Assembly (NCBI RefSeq): GCF_002917885.1
Contig: NZ_PQNY01000010.1
Location: 62,001 to 126,000 of the forward strand
Source of the DNA: Flavobacterium croceum DSM 17960
GTDB lineage: Bacteria; Bacteroidota; Bacteroidia; Flavobacteriales; Flavobacteriaceae
Direction: 5' to 3'
DNA: 64,000 nucleotides
Shown: positions 7,649-17,216 of the stretch, one piece after another
Layout: each line of letters begins with the position of its first letter
Position numbering within the stretch: position 1 is the stretch's first letter
Program-made: the position numbers and the translations under genes
Notes under the pieces: generated by a model
The model's database searches: none
Seen by the model: the letters and a program-made list of their open reading frames with translations, nothing else
Told to the model about the DNA's origin: nothing

Positions 7649-10252
7649 ATGCTTAAGAAAATTTTAAAAATAACAGGAGTATTTTTCCTTGTGGTATTAT
7701 TGTCTGCCTTTGCAATTCCTTATTTTTTTAAAGACCAAATTAAAGAAAAAATAAAGCAAAGTATAAACAATAATCTAGATGCAAATGTAGCTTTTACAGA
7801 TGCCGATATAAGTTTGTTTAAAAATTTCCCTAAAGCAAGTGTTACTGTAAATAAATTAGCCATAATTAACAAAGCACCATTTGCAGGCGATACTTTGATT
7901 GCTGCCGAACAAGTAAATCTTAAAATGTCGGTTATGGAACTCTTTAACAAAGAGAACGAACCCATGAATATTGAAGCTTTTTCGGCAGAAAATGGTTTGG
8001 TTAATATTATTTTTAATAAAGATGGGCTTGGCAATTACGACATAGCTTTAAAAGATCAAAAGGAGCAATCAACCTCACAAAGCAAACCTTTGGCTTTAAA
8101 AATAAACGAATATTCTGTAGAAAATTTGAAGTTTAAATTTACAGATGAAGCTTCCAAAATACGAATGGTTTTAGACAGTATAAACCATACTGGAAAAGGA
8201 GATTTTACCAACGATGTACTCGATTTAGATACAGAAACGACGACCAAAATTACACTCGACATGGACAAAGTAAACTACATGCGCAATGTAGCTCTTTCGC
8301 TAGATGCGGTGTTGGGAGTAGATTTAAAAAACAGCAAATACACGTTTAAAGAAAACAAAGCCAAAATAAACGAATTACCTTTAGAATTTGATGGTTTTAT
8401 TCAAATGGTAGAAGCAGGGCAACAATACGATTTGAAATTCAAAACCCCAACATCATCATTTAAAAATTTCTTAGGATTAATACCCGAATCTTATAGAGCG
8501 AATATAAAAGATGTAAAAACAGAAGGAGATTTTACAGTTTCTGGTTTTGCAAAAGGATTATTTTCAGATAAATCGGTGCCAAAATTTAATATTGAATTGG
8601 CTTCAAACAACGCCTCTTTTCAATATCCAAATTTACCAAAAGGAGTCAAAAATATTGTTATAGATACAAAAATTATCAATGAAACAGGGGTTTTAAACGA
8701 TACTTACGTAAATCTAGACAAACTCTCTTTTGCTATAGATCAAGATGTGTTTTCGGCCAAAGCCAACATCAAAAATGTAGCTGTAAATGCACTTGTTGAT
8801 GCTGCCTTAAAAGGAACACTCAATCTTGGTAATTTATCAAAAGCCTATCCAATTAAATTACAAAAGCCGCTACAAGGTATATTAAAAGCCGATGTTACAA
8901 CCAAGTTTGATATGGCTTCGGTAGAAAAAAGCGAATACAGTAAAATTTATAATGCAGGAACACTTAGTTTGTCGGGCTTTAAATATGTTGATGAAAACGG
9001 AAAGTCTATGAATATACAAACGGCTTTAGTTCAGTTTAACCCAAGTAGAGTAAACCTTCAAGATTTTAAAGCAACTACAGGCAAAAGTGATATTCAAGTA
9101 AGTGGTGTTTTGGAAAATTTTTACGGTTTTATATTTAGAAACCAAAATTTGCAAGGAAATTTCAATATGAATTCCAATCAAATAGCCGTGTCCGATTTTA
9201 TGACTACTGCCGAACCAACAAAAGAGACCAATTCAAAAACGGCGCAAGCCATGAAAATTCCAGCATTTTTAGATTGCTCTCTTACAGCCAAAGCAAATAC
9301 AGTTTTGTATGATAATTTGACGTTGAAAAATGTTTCTGGAAAATTGATTGTTAAAGATCAAAAAGTAACGATGCAAAATGTAAAAACAAATATATTTAAT
9401 GGAGCCATTTCGTTGAACGGAGATGTATCTACCAAAGGAAAAACACCTGTTTTTGACATGGATTTAGGCTTAAACCAAGTTGATATTGCACAAACGTGTA
9501 GCCAACTCGACATGATGAAAAAGATAATCCCAATTGCAGGAATTATAAATGGAAAATTAAACTCTACCATAAAGTTAGCAGGAAATTTAAATGCTACCGA
9601 AATGACTCCCGATTTGAATACATTATCTGGAAACATACTTGGGCAGTTGCTCTCTACTACGGTAAACTCTAGCAATTCTACATTGCTATCAAAAGTAGAT
9701 GATCAATTGGGTTTTGTAGATTTAAAGAAACTTAATTTAAACGATTTAAAAGCAGCGATATCTTTTGACAAAGGTAGAGTAACAGTAAAACCTATAGATA
9801 TAAAATACCAAGATATTAAGGCTACAATTGGCGGAACTCATGGTTTTGATCAGTCTATGAAATATGATTTAAAACTTGATGTGCCTGCTAAATATTTAGG
9901 TACAGAAGTAAACAATGCTTTGGCTAAATTAACACAAACAGAAGTTTCAAAACTTGGTAGTATTCCAATAAACGGACTTATAACAGGCAGTTTTTCAAAC
10001 CCAAAAGTTACCACCGATGTTAAGCAACAAACAACATCATTAGTAACTAATTTGGTTAAAGTTCAAAAAGAAAAGTTGGTAGGCAAAGGCAAATCGGAGT
10101 TGGAAAAACTTATAGACAAAAACAAAAAACCAGGCGATACAACCAAAACCAAAATTCCTACAACCAAAGAAGAAATTAAAGAAAAGGCAAAAGAAGAAGT
10201 AAAAAATAAAACGAAAGATTTGTTGAACGGCTTGTTTAAAAAGAAAGAATAA
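7649..10252 (+). CDS. AsmA-like large envelope protein
   Basis: The protein has 867 residues. A single N-terminal membrane helix (about 7-27) is followed by a long beta-rich region with AsmA-type features: FKDQIKEKIKQSINNNLDA near the start and a C-terminal AsmA_2-like block around residues 540-760 (LNGDVSTKGKTPVFDMDLGLNQ). The last 60 residues are Lys/Glu-rich. AsmA/TamB/YhdP relatives bridge inner and outer membranes and are implicated in phospholipid transfer and outer-membrane assembly. Which subfamily this belongs to is not clear. TAATTTTG at 7585-7592 is a possible promoter. The gene stands alone. Confidence 0.8.
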   Translation: MLKKILKITGVFFLVVLLSAFAIPYFFKDQIKEKIKQSINNNLDANVAFTDADISLFKNFPKASVTVNKLAIINKAPFAGDTLIAAEQVNLKMSVMELFNKENEPMNIEAFSAENGLVNIIFNKDGLGNYDIALKDQKEQSTSQSKPLALKINEYSVENLKFKFTDEASKIRMVLDSINHTGKGDFTNDVLDLDTETTTKITLDMDKVNYMRNVALSLDAVLGVDLKNSKYTFKENKAKINELPLEFDGFIQMVEAGQQYDLKFKTPTSSFKNFLGLIPESYRANIKDVKTEGDFTVSGFAKGLFSDKSVPKFNIELASNNASFQYPNLPKGVKNIVIDTKIINETGVLNDTYVNLDKLSFAIDQDVFSAKANIKNVAVNALVDAALKGTLNLGNLSKAYPIKLQKPLQGILKADVTTKFDMASVEKSEYSKIYNAGTLSLSGFKYVDENGKSMNIQTALVQFNPSRVNLQDFKATTGKSDIQVSGVLENFYGFIFRNQNLQGNFNMNSNQIAVSDFMTTAEPTKETNSKTAQAMKIPAFLDCSLTAKANTVLYDNLTLKNVSGKLIVKDQKVTMQNVKTNIFNGAISLNGDVSTKGKTPVFDMDLGLNQVDIAQTCSQLDMMKKIIPIAGIINGKLNSTIKLAGNLNATEMTPDLNTLSGNILGQLLSTTVNSSNSTLLSKVDDQLGFVDLKKLNLNDLKAAISFDKGRVTVKPIDIKYQDIKATIGGTHGFDQSMKYDLKLDVPAKYLGTEVNNALAKLTQTEVSKLGSIPINGLITGSFSNPKVTTDVKQQTTSLVTNLVKVQKEKLVGKGKSELEKLIDKNKKPGDTTKTKIPTTKEEIKEKAKEEVKNKTKDLLNGLFKKKE

Positions 10253-10308
10253 GTTATTCTAAAAGTGATTTATCTAAACTTTCGTTTCGATAATTGTACC
10301 TAATTTTG

Positions 10309-10324
10309 TGTCGGCAGATATTTT
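10309..10324. repeat. Left inverted repeat bracketing the beta-barrel gene
   Basis: TGTCGGCAGATATTTT is the inverted partner of 11053-11068 (15 of 16 positions match). The two copies flank only one gene. The -7-like TAATTTTG at 10301-10308 touches this repeat. Confidence 0.65.
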
Positions 10325-10366
10325 ACCAAAAAAACGAAAACAGAAAAAATTATCAATCTAAATATT

Positions 10367-11050
10367 ATGAAAAAAATCTTTTTATTTTTCACATTATCAT
10401 TATCATTTTTTACATTTTCTCAAAATTCAAAAATTAAATTTGGATTTCAAACAGGTCTTAATTATTCAAATTTTAGAGGTTATAATATTCCTGCATCTTT
10501 TAATCAAGTATATTCTGAAAGTCCAGCATTTGCATATTTAGGAGGTTTTAATTTTGAATATCAATTCAAAGAAAAGTTGAGTTTAAAGTTAGAGCTTAAT
10601 TATGAACGAAAAAGTCAAAAAGGTGATAATAATATTGAAATTAGACAAAGCTTTGATGAACCTGCTCAAGCGTATAATTTTACAACAAAAAGAAATTATG
10701 ATTATTTAGTTTTACCTATATTATTAAAATATAGTTTCACAAATAAAAATAGTTTTTATGTAAATGGCGGACCATTTATAGGATACTTATTAAAATCAAA
10801 ATTCACAAATAATTTTAATGTAGCTGGATTTAATTCATCTGATCTTGAAACAACAAAGGATAATAAAAAAACAGATTTTGGGCTTTCATTTGGATTGGGA
10901 AAAAACTTTGAATTAAGTAATAATAAAACTATTAATCTTGAAATGAGAGAAAACCTAGGCTTGATTAATACAAGTAAAATAGATGTTTGGAATGGTGGAA
11001 CCGTAAAAACAAATTCAATAAACTTGATTGTTGGGATTTCATTTAATTAA
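10367..11050 (+). CDS. Small outer-membrane beta-barrel protein (PorT-like)
   Basis: The 227-residue protein has a signal peptide (MKKIFLFFTLSLSFFTFSQ) and then a pattern of alternating hydrophobic and aromatic beta strands. It starts with KFGFQTGLNYSNFRG and ends in an aromatic residue (VGISFN), as is common for barrels folded by BamA. The layout is that of the 'porin family / outer membrane beta-barrel' (OMP_b-brl_2) group frequent in Flavobacteria. No ligand can be inferred. The coding sequence is more AT-rich and Asn/Lys-rich than the neighbouring AsmA gene, and the gene is bracketed by an inverted repeat, so it may be an acquired cassette. Confidence 0.75.
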   Translation: MKKIFLFFTLSLSFFTFSQNSKIKFGFQTGLNYSNFRGYNIPASFNQVYSESPAFAYLGGFNFEYQFKEKLSLKLELNYERKSQKGDNNIEIRQSFDEPAQAYNFTTKRNYDYLVLPILLKYSFTNKNSFYVNGGPFIGYLLKSKFTNNFNVAGFNSSDLETTKDNKKTDFGLSFGLGKNFELSNNKTINLEMRENLGLINTSKIDVWNGGTVKTNSINLIVGISFN

Positions 11051-11052
11051 AA

Positions 11053-11068
11053 AAAATATCTGCCAACA
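11053..11068. repeat. Right inverted repeat bracketing the beta-barrel gene
   Basis: AAAATATCTGCCAACA is the reverse complement, with one mismatch, of 10309-10324. It begins 3 bases after the stop codon. It continues into a perfect AACAGCTGTT palindrome (11065-11074) and a locally GC-rich stretch (about 11080-11096) that stands out from the AT-rich surroundings. Confidence 0.65.
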
Positions 11069-11345
11069 GCTGTTTTGCTAAATTGCGGGGCTTGGGATTT
11101 ATCAGAATTTGTAATTTTTGAAATTAAATTTTCTCTATATTTGTGAGTATAAGTATTGAAAATCAGTAATTTATTTAGGTTTCGGTGCATTAGTTATAAA
11201 AAAATCCAGAATATATATTCTGGATTTTTTAATATTCAAATTATGGTAGTGTAATAATAAATAAACAACTTAATCTATTGATTTAGATCTAGATAAGGCT
11301 TTGATTTTGTCTGTTTTTTTTGGTTTAATGTTAGAATTTAGAGTT
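11069..11345. other. Intergenic stretch between the repeat and the methyltransferase gene
   Basis: No coding sequence is supported here. The left part holds the locally GC-rich segment linked to the right inverted repeat, and a TATATTTG at about 11136-11143 could be a stray -7 element. A bidirectional terminator sits at 11198-11230. The remaining AT-rich part shows nothing I can identify. Confidence 0.5.
11198..11230. terminator. Bidirectional terminator
   Basis: AAAAAATCCAGAATATA and TATTCTGGATTTTTT form a long hairpin with A- and T-runs on both sides. It could serve the plus-strand barrel gene and the minus-strand methyltransferase gene. Confidence 0.8.
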
Positions 11346-12116
11346 TTATTTATGGCATACAGGTAAGATTTCTCCTTTTGCCAAACAAAATTTTTCGACT
11401 TCTGTTGTTGAAAGTTTAGCCGTATAGTCTATTTCTTCAACTTTAAAACCTATACTTCTTAATTTGTCGAAATAATCACGACCATAAACGCGTACATGAT
11501 CATATTGTCCAAAAATTTTAGCTCTTTCTTTAGGTTCGGTTATACTATCATCTGTAAATGTAATTTCTCTATGCAAATCTTGCGGAATTTGAAATATACC
11601 CCAACCACCAGTTTTCATAACTCTATACAATTCTTGCATCGCTTTGGTGTCGTTTGGAATATGTTCCAAAACATGATTGCAAAAAATAATATCGAACTCA
11701 TTATCTTGAAACGGAAGGTTACAAATATCTGCTTTTACATCTGCCAAAGGCGAAAGCAAATCGGTTGTAACATAATCAATATTGTTTTGTTTTTTAAACC
11801 GTTTGTAAAATTCTTGTTCAGGAGCAAAATGCAGCACCTTTTTTTTAGTGTTTGAAGTAAAAAAATCAGTCTCGTTTTTCAAGTAAAGCCACAATAGCCT
11901 ATGTCTTTCCAAAGATAGTGTGCTTGGAGATAATACGTTATTCCTTTGATTTCCATAGCCATAAGGTAAAAACATCTTAAAGCTTTTTCCGTCAATAGGA
12001 TCGGTAAATTTAGTACCTTTTAAAAAAAATGCTAAAATAGGTCGCACCACAATACTCATGCGAATAAGAATAGGTCTGGGTATTGTGTTTAAAATAAACT
12101 TAAATAACTTTTTCAT
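11346..12116 (-). CDS. Class I SAM-dependent methyltransferase
   Basis: The 256-residue protein has a Methyltransf_11-type domain. VLHFAPEQEF is a divergent motif I, followed by YVTTDL, ADICNLPFQDNEFDIIFCNHVLEHI (motifs II-IV) and MKTGGWGIFQIP. The substrate is unknown. The hydrophobic, basic N-terminal segment (LNTIPRPILIRMSIVVRPILAFFLKGT) could contact the membrane. The start ATG shares its A with the stop codon of map, so the two genes are translationally coupled. Confidence 0.85.
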   Translation of the reverse strand: MKKLFKFILNTIPRPILIRMSIVVRPILAFFLKGTKFTDPIDGKSFKMFLPYGYGNQRNNVLSPSTLSLERHRLLWLYLKNETDFFTSNTKKKVLHFAPEQEFYKRFKKQNNIDYVTTDLLSPLADVKADICNLPFQDNEFDIIFCNHVLEHIPNDTKAMQELYRVMKTGGWGIFQIPQDLHREITFTDDSITEPKERAKIFGQYDHVRVYGRDYFDKLRSIGFKVEEIDYTAKLSTTEVEKFCLAKGEILPVCHK

Positions 12117-12934
12117 TAAATTAAAGTCGGGTTTGTTCTAAATTCATCTTCTTCAGTACTTACAATTCCTAAAGCATCGTAAATATATTTAAATGTAGAA
12201 AGCAATTCGGGTTTGCCATTTACAAGCGCTACATTATGTTCAAAATGAGCGCTTGGTTTTCCATCGGCAGTAGTGATTGTCCAACCATCTTTGTGTTGTT
12301 TTATGTTTTTAGTACCCATATTAATCATAGGTTCTATAGCAACAACCATACCTTCAACAAAAAGTTTACCTCGACCGCGTTTACCATAATTTGGCATTTC
12401 TGGATCTTCGTGCATTTTTTTTCCAACACCATGACCTACCAATTCACGTACTACACCATAACCGTGACTTTCACAATGTTTTTGTATAGCATTACCTACA
12501 TCTTCCACTCGGTTGCCAGCCTTAAATTCTTTAATACCTATGTAAAGACTTTGTTTGGTTACCATTAATAGTTTTTTTACCTCAGGAGAAACTTCTCCAA
12601 TTTCAAAGCTATAGGCATGGTCGCCATAAAATCCGTTTTTAAGCACACCACAATCTACCGAAATAATATCGCCTTCTTCTAGAGGTTTTGCATTAGGAAT
12701 ACCATGTACTACTTGCGAATTTGGACTTACACATAAGGTATTTGGAAAACCATACAAACCTAAAAATCCAGGTTCGCCACCATGATCTCTAATAAATTCT
12801 TCGGCTATTTTGTCTAGTTCTAAAGTAGTTACACCCGGTTTAATAATCTTGGCTATTTCTCCTAAGGTTTTTGATACCAAAAGAGCACTTTCGCGCATTA
12901 TTTCTATTTCTTCTCTAGTTTTAGGGATAATCAT
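12116..12934 (-). CDS. map: Methionine aminopeptidase, type I
   Basis: Map removes the initiator methionine from nascent proteins. The 272-residue protein has the pita-bread fold with all five metal ligands in recognisable motifs: VDCGVLKNGFYGDHA (two Asp), GHGVGKKMHEDP (His), VVAIEPMIN (Glu) and AHFEHNVAL (Glu). There is no N-terminal zinc-finger extension, which is normal for bacteria. It is upstream of and coupled to the methyltransferase gene. Confidence 0.97.
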   Translation of the reverse strand: MIIPKTREEIEIMRESALLVSKTLGEIAKIIKPGVTTLELDKIAEEFIRDHGGEPGFLGLYGFPNTLCVSPNSQVVHGIPNAKPLEEGDIISVDCGVLKNGFYGDHAYSFEIGEVSPEVKKLLMVTKQSLYIGIKEFKAGNRVEDVGNAIQKHCESHGYGVVRELVGHGVGKKMHEDPEMPNYGKRGRGKLFVEGMVVAIEPMINMGTKNIKQHKDGWTITTADGKPSAHFEHNVALVNGKPELLSTFKYIYDALGIVSTEEDEFRTNPTLI

Positions 12935-13099
12935 TGCATATAAATTGAGTTTGCAAAAGTAGTGAAAAGTGTTTAGTATTAAGATATGCTAGTGGTAGTT
13001 TTTGATTTTGGGTTTTTGGTAAAAAGCAATGAATTGTACCAAAATAGATATTCACATTTAATATGAGTTTTGTCATTTTATTGCTATCGAGTAATACTG

Positions 13100-13107
13100 T
13101 AAATTTG
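13100..13107 (+). promoter_or_regulatory. Promoter -7 element for the CoA-transferase gene
   Basis: TAAATTTG matches TAnnTTTG and ends 19 bases before the ATG at 13127. A TTG at 13081-13083, 16 bases upstream, is a rather close -33 candidate. Confidence 0.45.
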
Positions 13108-13126
13108 TATAAAATTTTATAATGTT

Positions 13127-14401
13127 ATGAGCAAATATGTAACTGCAGCAGAAGCTGTAAAAGTAGTAAAATCTGGCGATAGGGTTTATGTACAAGCCGC
13201 TGCCGCAACCCCTACTATATTAACAAAAGCATTGGCAGAAAGAGCTTCGGAACTAAAAAATGTAGAGGTTTGCCATTTGCATACCGAAGGAGAAGCAGCT
13301 TATGCTAACCCTGATTTTTCAGATAGTTTTCATGTAAATTCTTTTTTTATAGGAGCCAATGTGCGCCATACACTCAAAGCAGGAAATGGTTCTTACACTC
13401 CTGTTTTTTTGAGCGAATTACCGTTGTTGTTCCGAAAAAATGTGTTACCGCTTGATGTAGCTTTTATTCATGTTTCTCCTCCAGATAAACACGGTTATTG
13501 CTCTTTGGGAGTTTCTGTAGAAGCTACAGTTGCTGCTATGGAAAATGCAAAAGTTGTGGTGGCACAAGTAAACTCAAAAATGCCAAGAACTTTTGGAGAC
13601 GGAATTATTCATGTTTCAGAAATTGATTATTTAGTAGAAGTAGATACACCAATATACAGCCATGAAGTAGAACCATTTACACTAGAAGAAGAAAAAATAG
13701 GAGGTTATATAGCTTCTCTTATCGAAGATAGAAGCACACTACAAATGGGTATTGGCTCTATACCTAATGCTGCTTTAAGCAAACTTAAAAACCATAAAGA
13801 TTTGGGTTTACATACCGAAATGTTTAGCGATGGTGTGATTGATTTGATAGAAGATGATGTAATAAACTGTAATTACAAAGGAACTTTACGAGGAAGAGCT
13901 TTGGCTACTTTTTTAATAGGTTCGCAACGGTTGTATGATTTTGTAAACGATAATCCATTTATTGAAATGAAAGAATCGTCTATGGTAAATGATACAGCAC
14001 GTATTAGAAAAAACCCAAATATGGTAGCTATAAATTCGGCAATAGAAGTAGATATGACAGGGCAAGTTTGTGCCGATTCTATTGGGCCAAAAATGTACTC
14101 TGGTGTAGGAGGTCAAATGGATTTTATACGAGGAGCTTCTTTAAGTCCTGGTGGAAAAGCTATTATAGCTTTACCTTCTATTACTAAAAAAGGTGAAAGT
14201 CGCATTGTTCCTTTTCTTAAACAAGGAGCTGGTGTTGTAACCACAAGAGCACATATCCATTATGTTATTACCGAAAATGGTATTGCCGATTTGTATGGTA
14301 AAACTTTAAAACAAAGAGCAAATGAGTTAGTTAAAATTGCTCATCCTACACACCAAGAAAGAATAGAAAAAGAGTACTACGAATTACTACACACTATGTA
14401 A
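13127..14401 (+). CDS. Acetyl-CoA hydrolase/transferase family protein (4-hydroxybutyrate CoA-transferase-like)
   Basis: The protein has 424 residues with two tandem CoA-transferase domains: an N-terminal AcetylCoA_hydro domain (about 1-180) and a C-terminal AcetylCoA_hyd_C domain (about 260-420). LHTEMFSDGVIDL carries the conserved Glu that forms the CoA thioester, and GVGGQMDFIRGA is the CoA-binding loop. The family moves CoA between acetyl-CoA and short-chain acids such as 4-hydroxybutyrate, propionate or succinate. The exact acceptor cannot be told. It is a single gene with a terminator. Confidence 0.88.
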   Translation: MSKYVTAAEAVKVVKSGDRVYVQAAAATPTILTKALAERASELKNVEVCHLHTEGEAAYANPDFSDSFHVNSFFIGANVRHTLKAGNGSYTPVFLSELPLLFRKNVLPLDVAFIHVSPPDKHGYCSLGVSVEATVAAMENAKVVVAQVNSKMPRTFGDGIIHVSEIDYLVEVDTPIYSHEVEPFTLEEEKIGGYIASLIEDRSTLQMGIGSIPNAALSKLKNHKDLGLHTEMFSDGVIDLIEDDVINCNYKGTLRGRALATFLIGSQRLYDFVNDNPFIEMKESSMVNDTARIRKNPNMVAINSAIEVDMTGQVCADSIGPKMYSGVGGQMDFIRGASLSPGGKAIIALPSITKKGESRIVPFLKQGAGVVTTRAHIHYVITENGIADLYGKTLKQRANELVKIAHPTHQERIEKEYYELLHTM

Positions 14402-14423
14402 ACCTTGTTGTAAAAATTGAGTA

Positions 14424-14461
14424 AAAAGCCTAACATTAAATAAAATATGTTAGGTTTTTTT
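14424..14461. terminator. Bidirectional terminator between convergent genes
   Basis: A CCTAACAT / ATGTTAGG hairpin (14429-14436 and 14447-14454) is flanked by an A-run and a T-run. It ends both the CoA-transferase gene and the TolC-family gene. Confidence 0.8.
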
Positions 14462-15845
14462 ATGGCTGCGCATTCAATTTGTACAATTCGGCAAAAGAAA
14501 TAAACATTCTGTTTTCTAGATTAATTTTGTTAATACTAGCACTAATAGTATTGTTTTCTCTTGTATTTATAAGAAAGAGTGAACTTTCGCCTGCTGCAAA
14601 TAATCGTTCTTCGGCTTGCAAGAGCGTTTCGTTGCTTTTCATTAAATTTTGAGCTATAGTATTTTGAGTTTTTAACGAAATGATTTCGGCTTTCTGGCTT
14701 TTAAATTTATTTTCCAACTGTAATTTTTCTATGTCGAAATTTAGTTTTTGTTCGTTCCATTTAATTTCGGCAAGTTTGGCATAACCTCGTTCTTTTCTTA
14801 AAAATAAAGGTACAGCCACATTCAAACCTAGTTTGTAATCTTTGTAGTTTGGATTTCCAAAATTCCCATAATCATTTAATAACGAATAACCAATATTTAA
14901 CTTGGGTAGTAACTGGTTTTGTGCGAGTTTTTTATCTATGCTAAGCATATCTATTTTTTGATTGATAGCAAGTATTTTAGGATGGTTTTCTACAGATATT
15001 TCGTTTTTTTGTGTTTCTAATACACTTTCAATGGTACTGTTTAGTTTGTTTTCGGGTATAAATTGGTCTTGAAGTTCAAGAGGTATATTGTCTATCCAAA
15101 GAAAATTACTCAATTCTAATTTTGCTTTTGTAAGTTTTAAATTGGAATCTTCCAAATTCAATTTTCTATTTTCTACCGATATTTCAGCCTCAATACTATC
15201 TATAGCAGCTTTATCACCTTGTTCAATTAGTTTTTTTATGGCATTATATCGCAATAATGCATTGGAGTAATATTTTGTGTAAAGTACATTTTCGTCATAA
15301 TTTTTTTTCCAATTGCAATAAGCAACTGTGGCGTTGTACAAAACGTTTACGGCTTCTAGTTTTTGTTCGTTTTGAGATAATTTTACTTGAATTTTAGCTT
15401 TTCGTAAATCTGCCATACGCTGGTTTATAAGAAGCCCTTGTAGCACCGGAATGTTTATACCTACAGCAGCCAAACCTTGTTCGGGAACTAAGTTTTGTGG
15501 ATTGATATAGTAGCCTTCGTTTTTCTCTAAAGCGGCTTTTAATTCTATACCGTACCAAGTAGGTATTTTAAAACTTGAATTAAGGAGCGAAAAATACTCT
15601 TTCTCTTTGAAAACTTTTTTATCAAAATCGACTTCTATTTTTGGGTCAAATGCGCCACGAGCTACCAATAATTTTGCTTCGGCAGTATTTATTTCTAGGT
15701 TTGCAGATTTTATTAATGGATGATGTTTTTTTACTATTGCCAAAAACTCTTGCAATGTAAACTCTTTATTGTTTGACTCTTGGCTCCAACAATATGAAAC
15801 AAAAAAGAATAATATAAAGTATAGTATATGTTTTATAAACTTCAT
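14460..15845 (-). CDS. TolC-family outer-membrane channel protein
   Basis: The 461-residue protein has a signal peptide (ending about SYCWSQ) and two repeated OEP helical domains rich in long amphipathic helices, as in TolC. The N-terminal repeat begins FTLQEFLAIVKKHHPLIKSANLEINTAEA. It would form the outer-membrane exit duct for the HlyD and ABC proteins encoded just upstream. It is the last gene of the terC-tetR-ABC-hlyD-tolC array, 11 bp after hlyD. The exported substrate is unknown. Confidence 0.87.
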   Translation of the reverse strand: MKFIKHILYFILFFFVSYCWSQESNNKEFTLQEFLAIVKKHHPLIKSANLEINTAEAKLLVARGAFDPKIEVDFDKKVFKEKEYFSLLNSSFKIPTWYGIELKAALEKNEGYYINPQNLVPEQGLAAVGINIPVLQGLLINQRMADLRKAKIQVKLSQNEQKLEAVNVLYNATVAYCNWKKNYDENVLYTKYYSNALLRYNAIKKLIEQGDKAAIDSIEAEISVENRKLNLEDSNLKLTKAKLELSNFLWIDNIPLELQDQFIPENKLNSTIESVLETQKNEISVENHPKILAINQKIDMLSIDKKLAQNQLLPKLNIGYSLLNDYGNFGNPNYKDYKLGLNVAVPLFLRKERGYAKLAEIKWNEQKLNFDIEKLQLENKFKSQKAEIISLKTQNTIAQNLMKSNETLLQAEERLFAAGESSLFLINTRENNTISASINKINLENRMFISFAELYKLNAQP

Positions 15846-15856
15846 TATAAAGGGTA

Positions 15857-17212
15857 TTATTTCTTGTCTTTTTTATCGATTTTTTGTTCGTTTTTCTTGT
15901 AATAGTCAGGAGGAAATCCATTAAGGTTTCGCCACAATTCGTACCATATAGGTACATTTTTAAGTAAGGCGATAGTTTGAGCTCCAGAGCCTAATCGTAT
16001 CTCTTTGGGCCATTTTTTATCGTTATTGTCTGGTGCTATAAGTATGCGGTATTTACCATTATCACCCATAAAATTTTCAATGGCATATACAGTACCTCCA
16101 AAAGTTCCATACGATGCGTTAGGCCATCCTGAAAATACTATAGAAGGCCATCCGTCAAACCAAATTCGTACATGTTGTCCTTTTTGTATTAAAGGTAAAT
16201 CGGTAGCCGAAACGTATGTTTCTACAGCAAGCTCGTATTGTGCAGGCATAATGCTTACTATAGGTGTTCCTTCTTTTATGTTTTCGCCAATACCCGATTG
16301 TATGGCTCTATTTACATAGCCCGATTGTGGTGCCGTTATGTAGTACATGCCATTTCGTATTTTATAATTGGCATATTGGTTTTTCAACTTGCTTACTTGT
16401 GCTTTGGTGTCAAGTTGGTTGCTTAGGGCTGTGTATTGGTCACTTTTGGCTTTGGCTAGTTTTTCGCTGTATTCGGCATTAATTCTATTGAGTTCTACTT
16501 GTGCGTTTATATAATCGTTTTTACTAGAGAGTACTTTGTTTTCTTGTGTAATTATTTTGGCTTCAATATCTTGTAGTTTTAATCTTTTTTCTTCAACATC
16601 GGTCATGGGTTTTAAACCTTCTTTATGCAATTGATTACTTCGGTTAAACTGCGTTGTAGCTATTTTTAGTTGGGTTTTTGCAGCAATCAAGTCCATACTA
16701 TCGCTTTTTATTTTAAGTAACGATTGGCGTAGTTTGTTTTCGGCTTGTTTTATTTTTAATGTTCGTTCGTTGTTTATAGATTTCATTTGATTGTCTAGAG
16801 CACCAACTTTACCTGAATAAGAATCTACAGAGAGGCTTTTGGCATCAAGTTGGTCTTTGGTGTTGTCAACCAAATTTGGATCGAGATAATCTTCTTTAAT
16901 TTCTGAAATGAAAAGTATTGTGTCGCCTTGTTTTACAAAATCCCCCTCGTTTACATACCATTTTTGAATACGCCCCGATATAAGAGTTTGTATAGTTTGC
17001 GGCCGTTGGTTTGGTTTAAGAGCTGTTACGTTTCCAGCTCCTTTTATGTTTTGTGTCCAAGGTAAAAACATAAAAAGTACGACTAATAGTAGAGTAATAC
17101 CTAGTATCCTATTAAAATATTTATAGTGCTTTTCGGTGTTTATCTTTGCAATACTTTTAAATGTATTGTTTTCTGGAATTGAAACTTTATTGTCGTTAGA
17201 TACATTAAGCAT
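15857..17212 (-). CDS. HlyD-family membrane fusion protein
   Basis: The 451-residue protein has one membrane helix (about 34-52, LGITLLLVVLFMFLPW). It then has a lipoyl/biotin-like half (ISGRIQKWYVNEGDFVKQGDTILFI), a long coiled coil (about 120-285) and a second lipoyl half (ITAPQSGYVNRAIQSGIGENIKEGTPIVSIMP), followed by a beta-barrel domain. This is the periplasmic adaptor of a type I-like exporter. It sits 4 bp after the ABC gene and before the TolC gene. Confidence 0.9.
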   Translation of the reverse strand: MLNVSNDNKVSIPENNTFKSIAKINTEKHYKYFNRILGITLLLVVLFMFLPWTQNIKGAGNVTALKPNQRPQTIQTLISGRIQKWYVNEGDFVKQGDTILFISEIKEDYLDPNLVDNTKDQLDAKSLSVDSYSGKVGALDNQMKSINNERTLKIKQAENKLRQSLLKIKSDSMDLIAAKTQLKIATTQFNRSNQLHKEGLKPMTDVEEKRLKLQDIEAKIITQENKVLSSKNDYINAQVELNRINAEYSEKLAKAKSDQYTALSNQLDTKAQVSKLKNQYANYKIRNGMYYITAPQSGYVNRAIQSGIGENIKEGTPIVSIMPAQYELAVETYVSATDLPLIQKGQHVRIWFDGWPSIVFSGWPNASYGTFGGTVYAIENFMGDNGKYRILIAPDNNDKKWPKEIRLGSGAQTIALLKNVPIWYELWRNLNGFPPDYYKKNEQKIDKKDKK

Positions 17213-17216
17213 AGGG

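Noticed and set aside
9358..9675. A 105-codon minus-strand frame inside the AsmA-like gene
   Set aside because: No promoter, signal or family pattern; the plus-strand gene is clearly coding over its full length.
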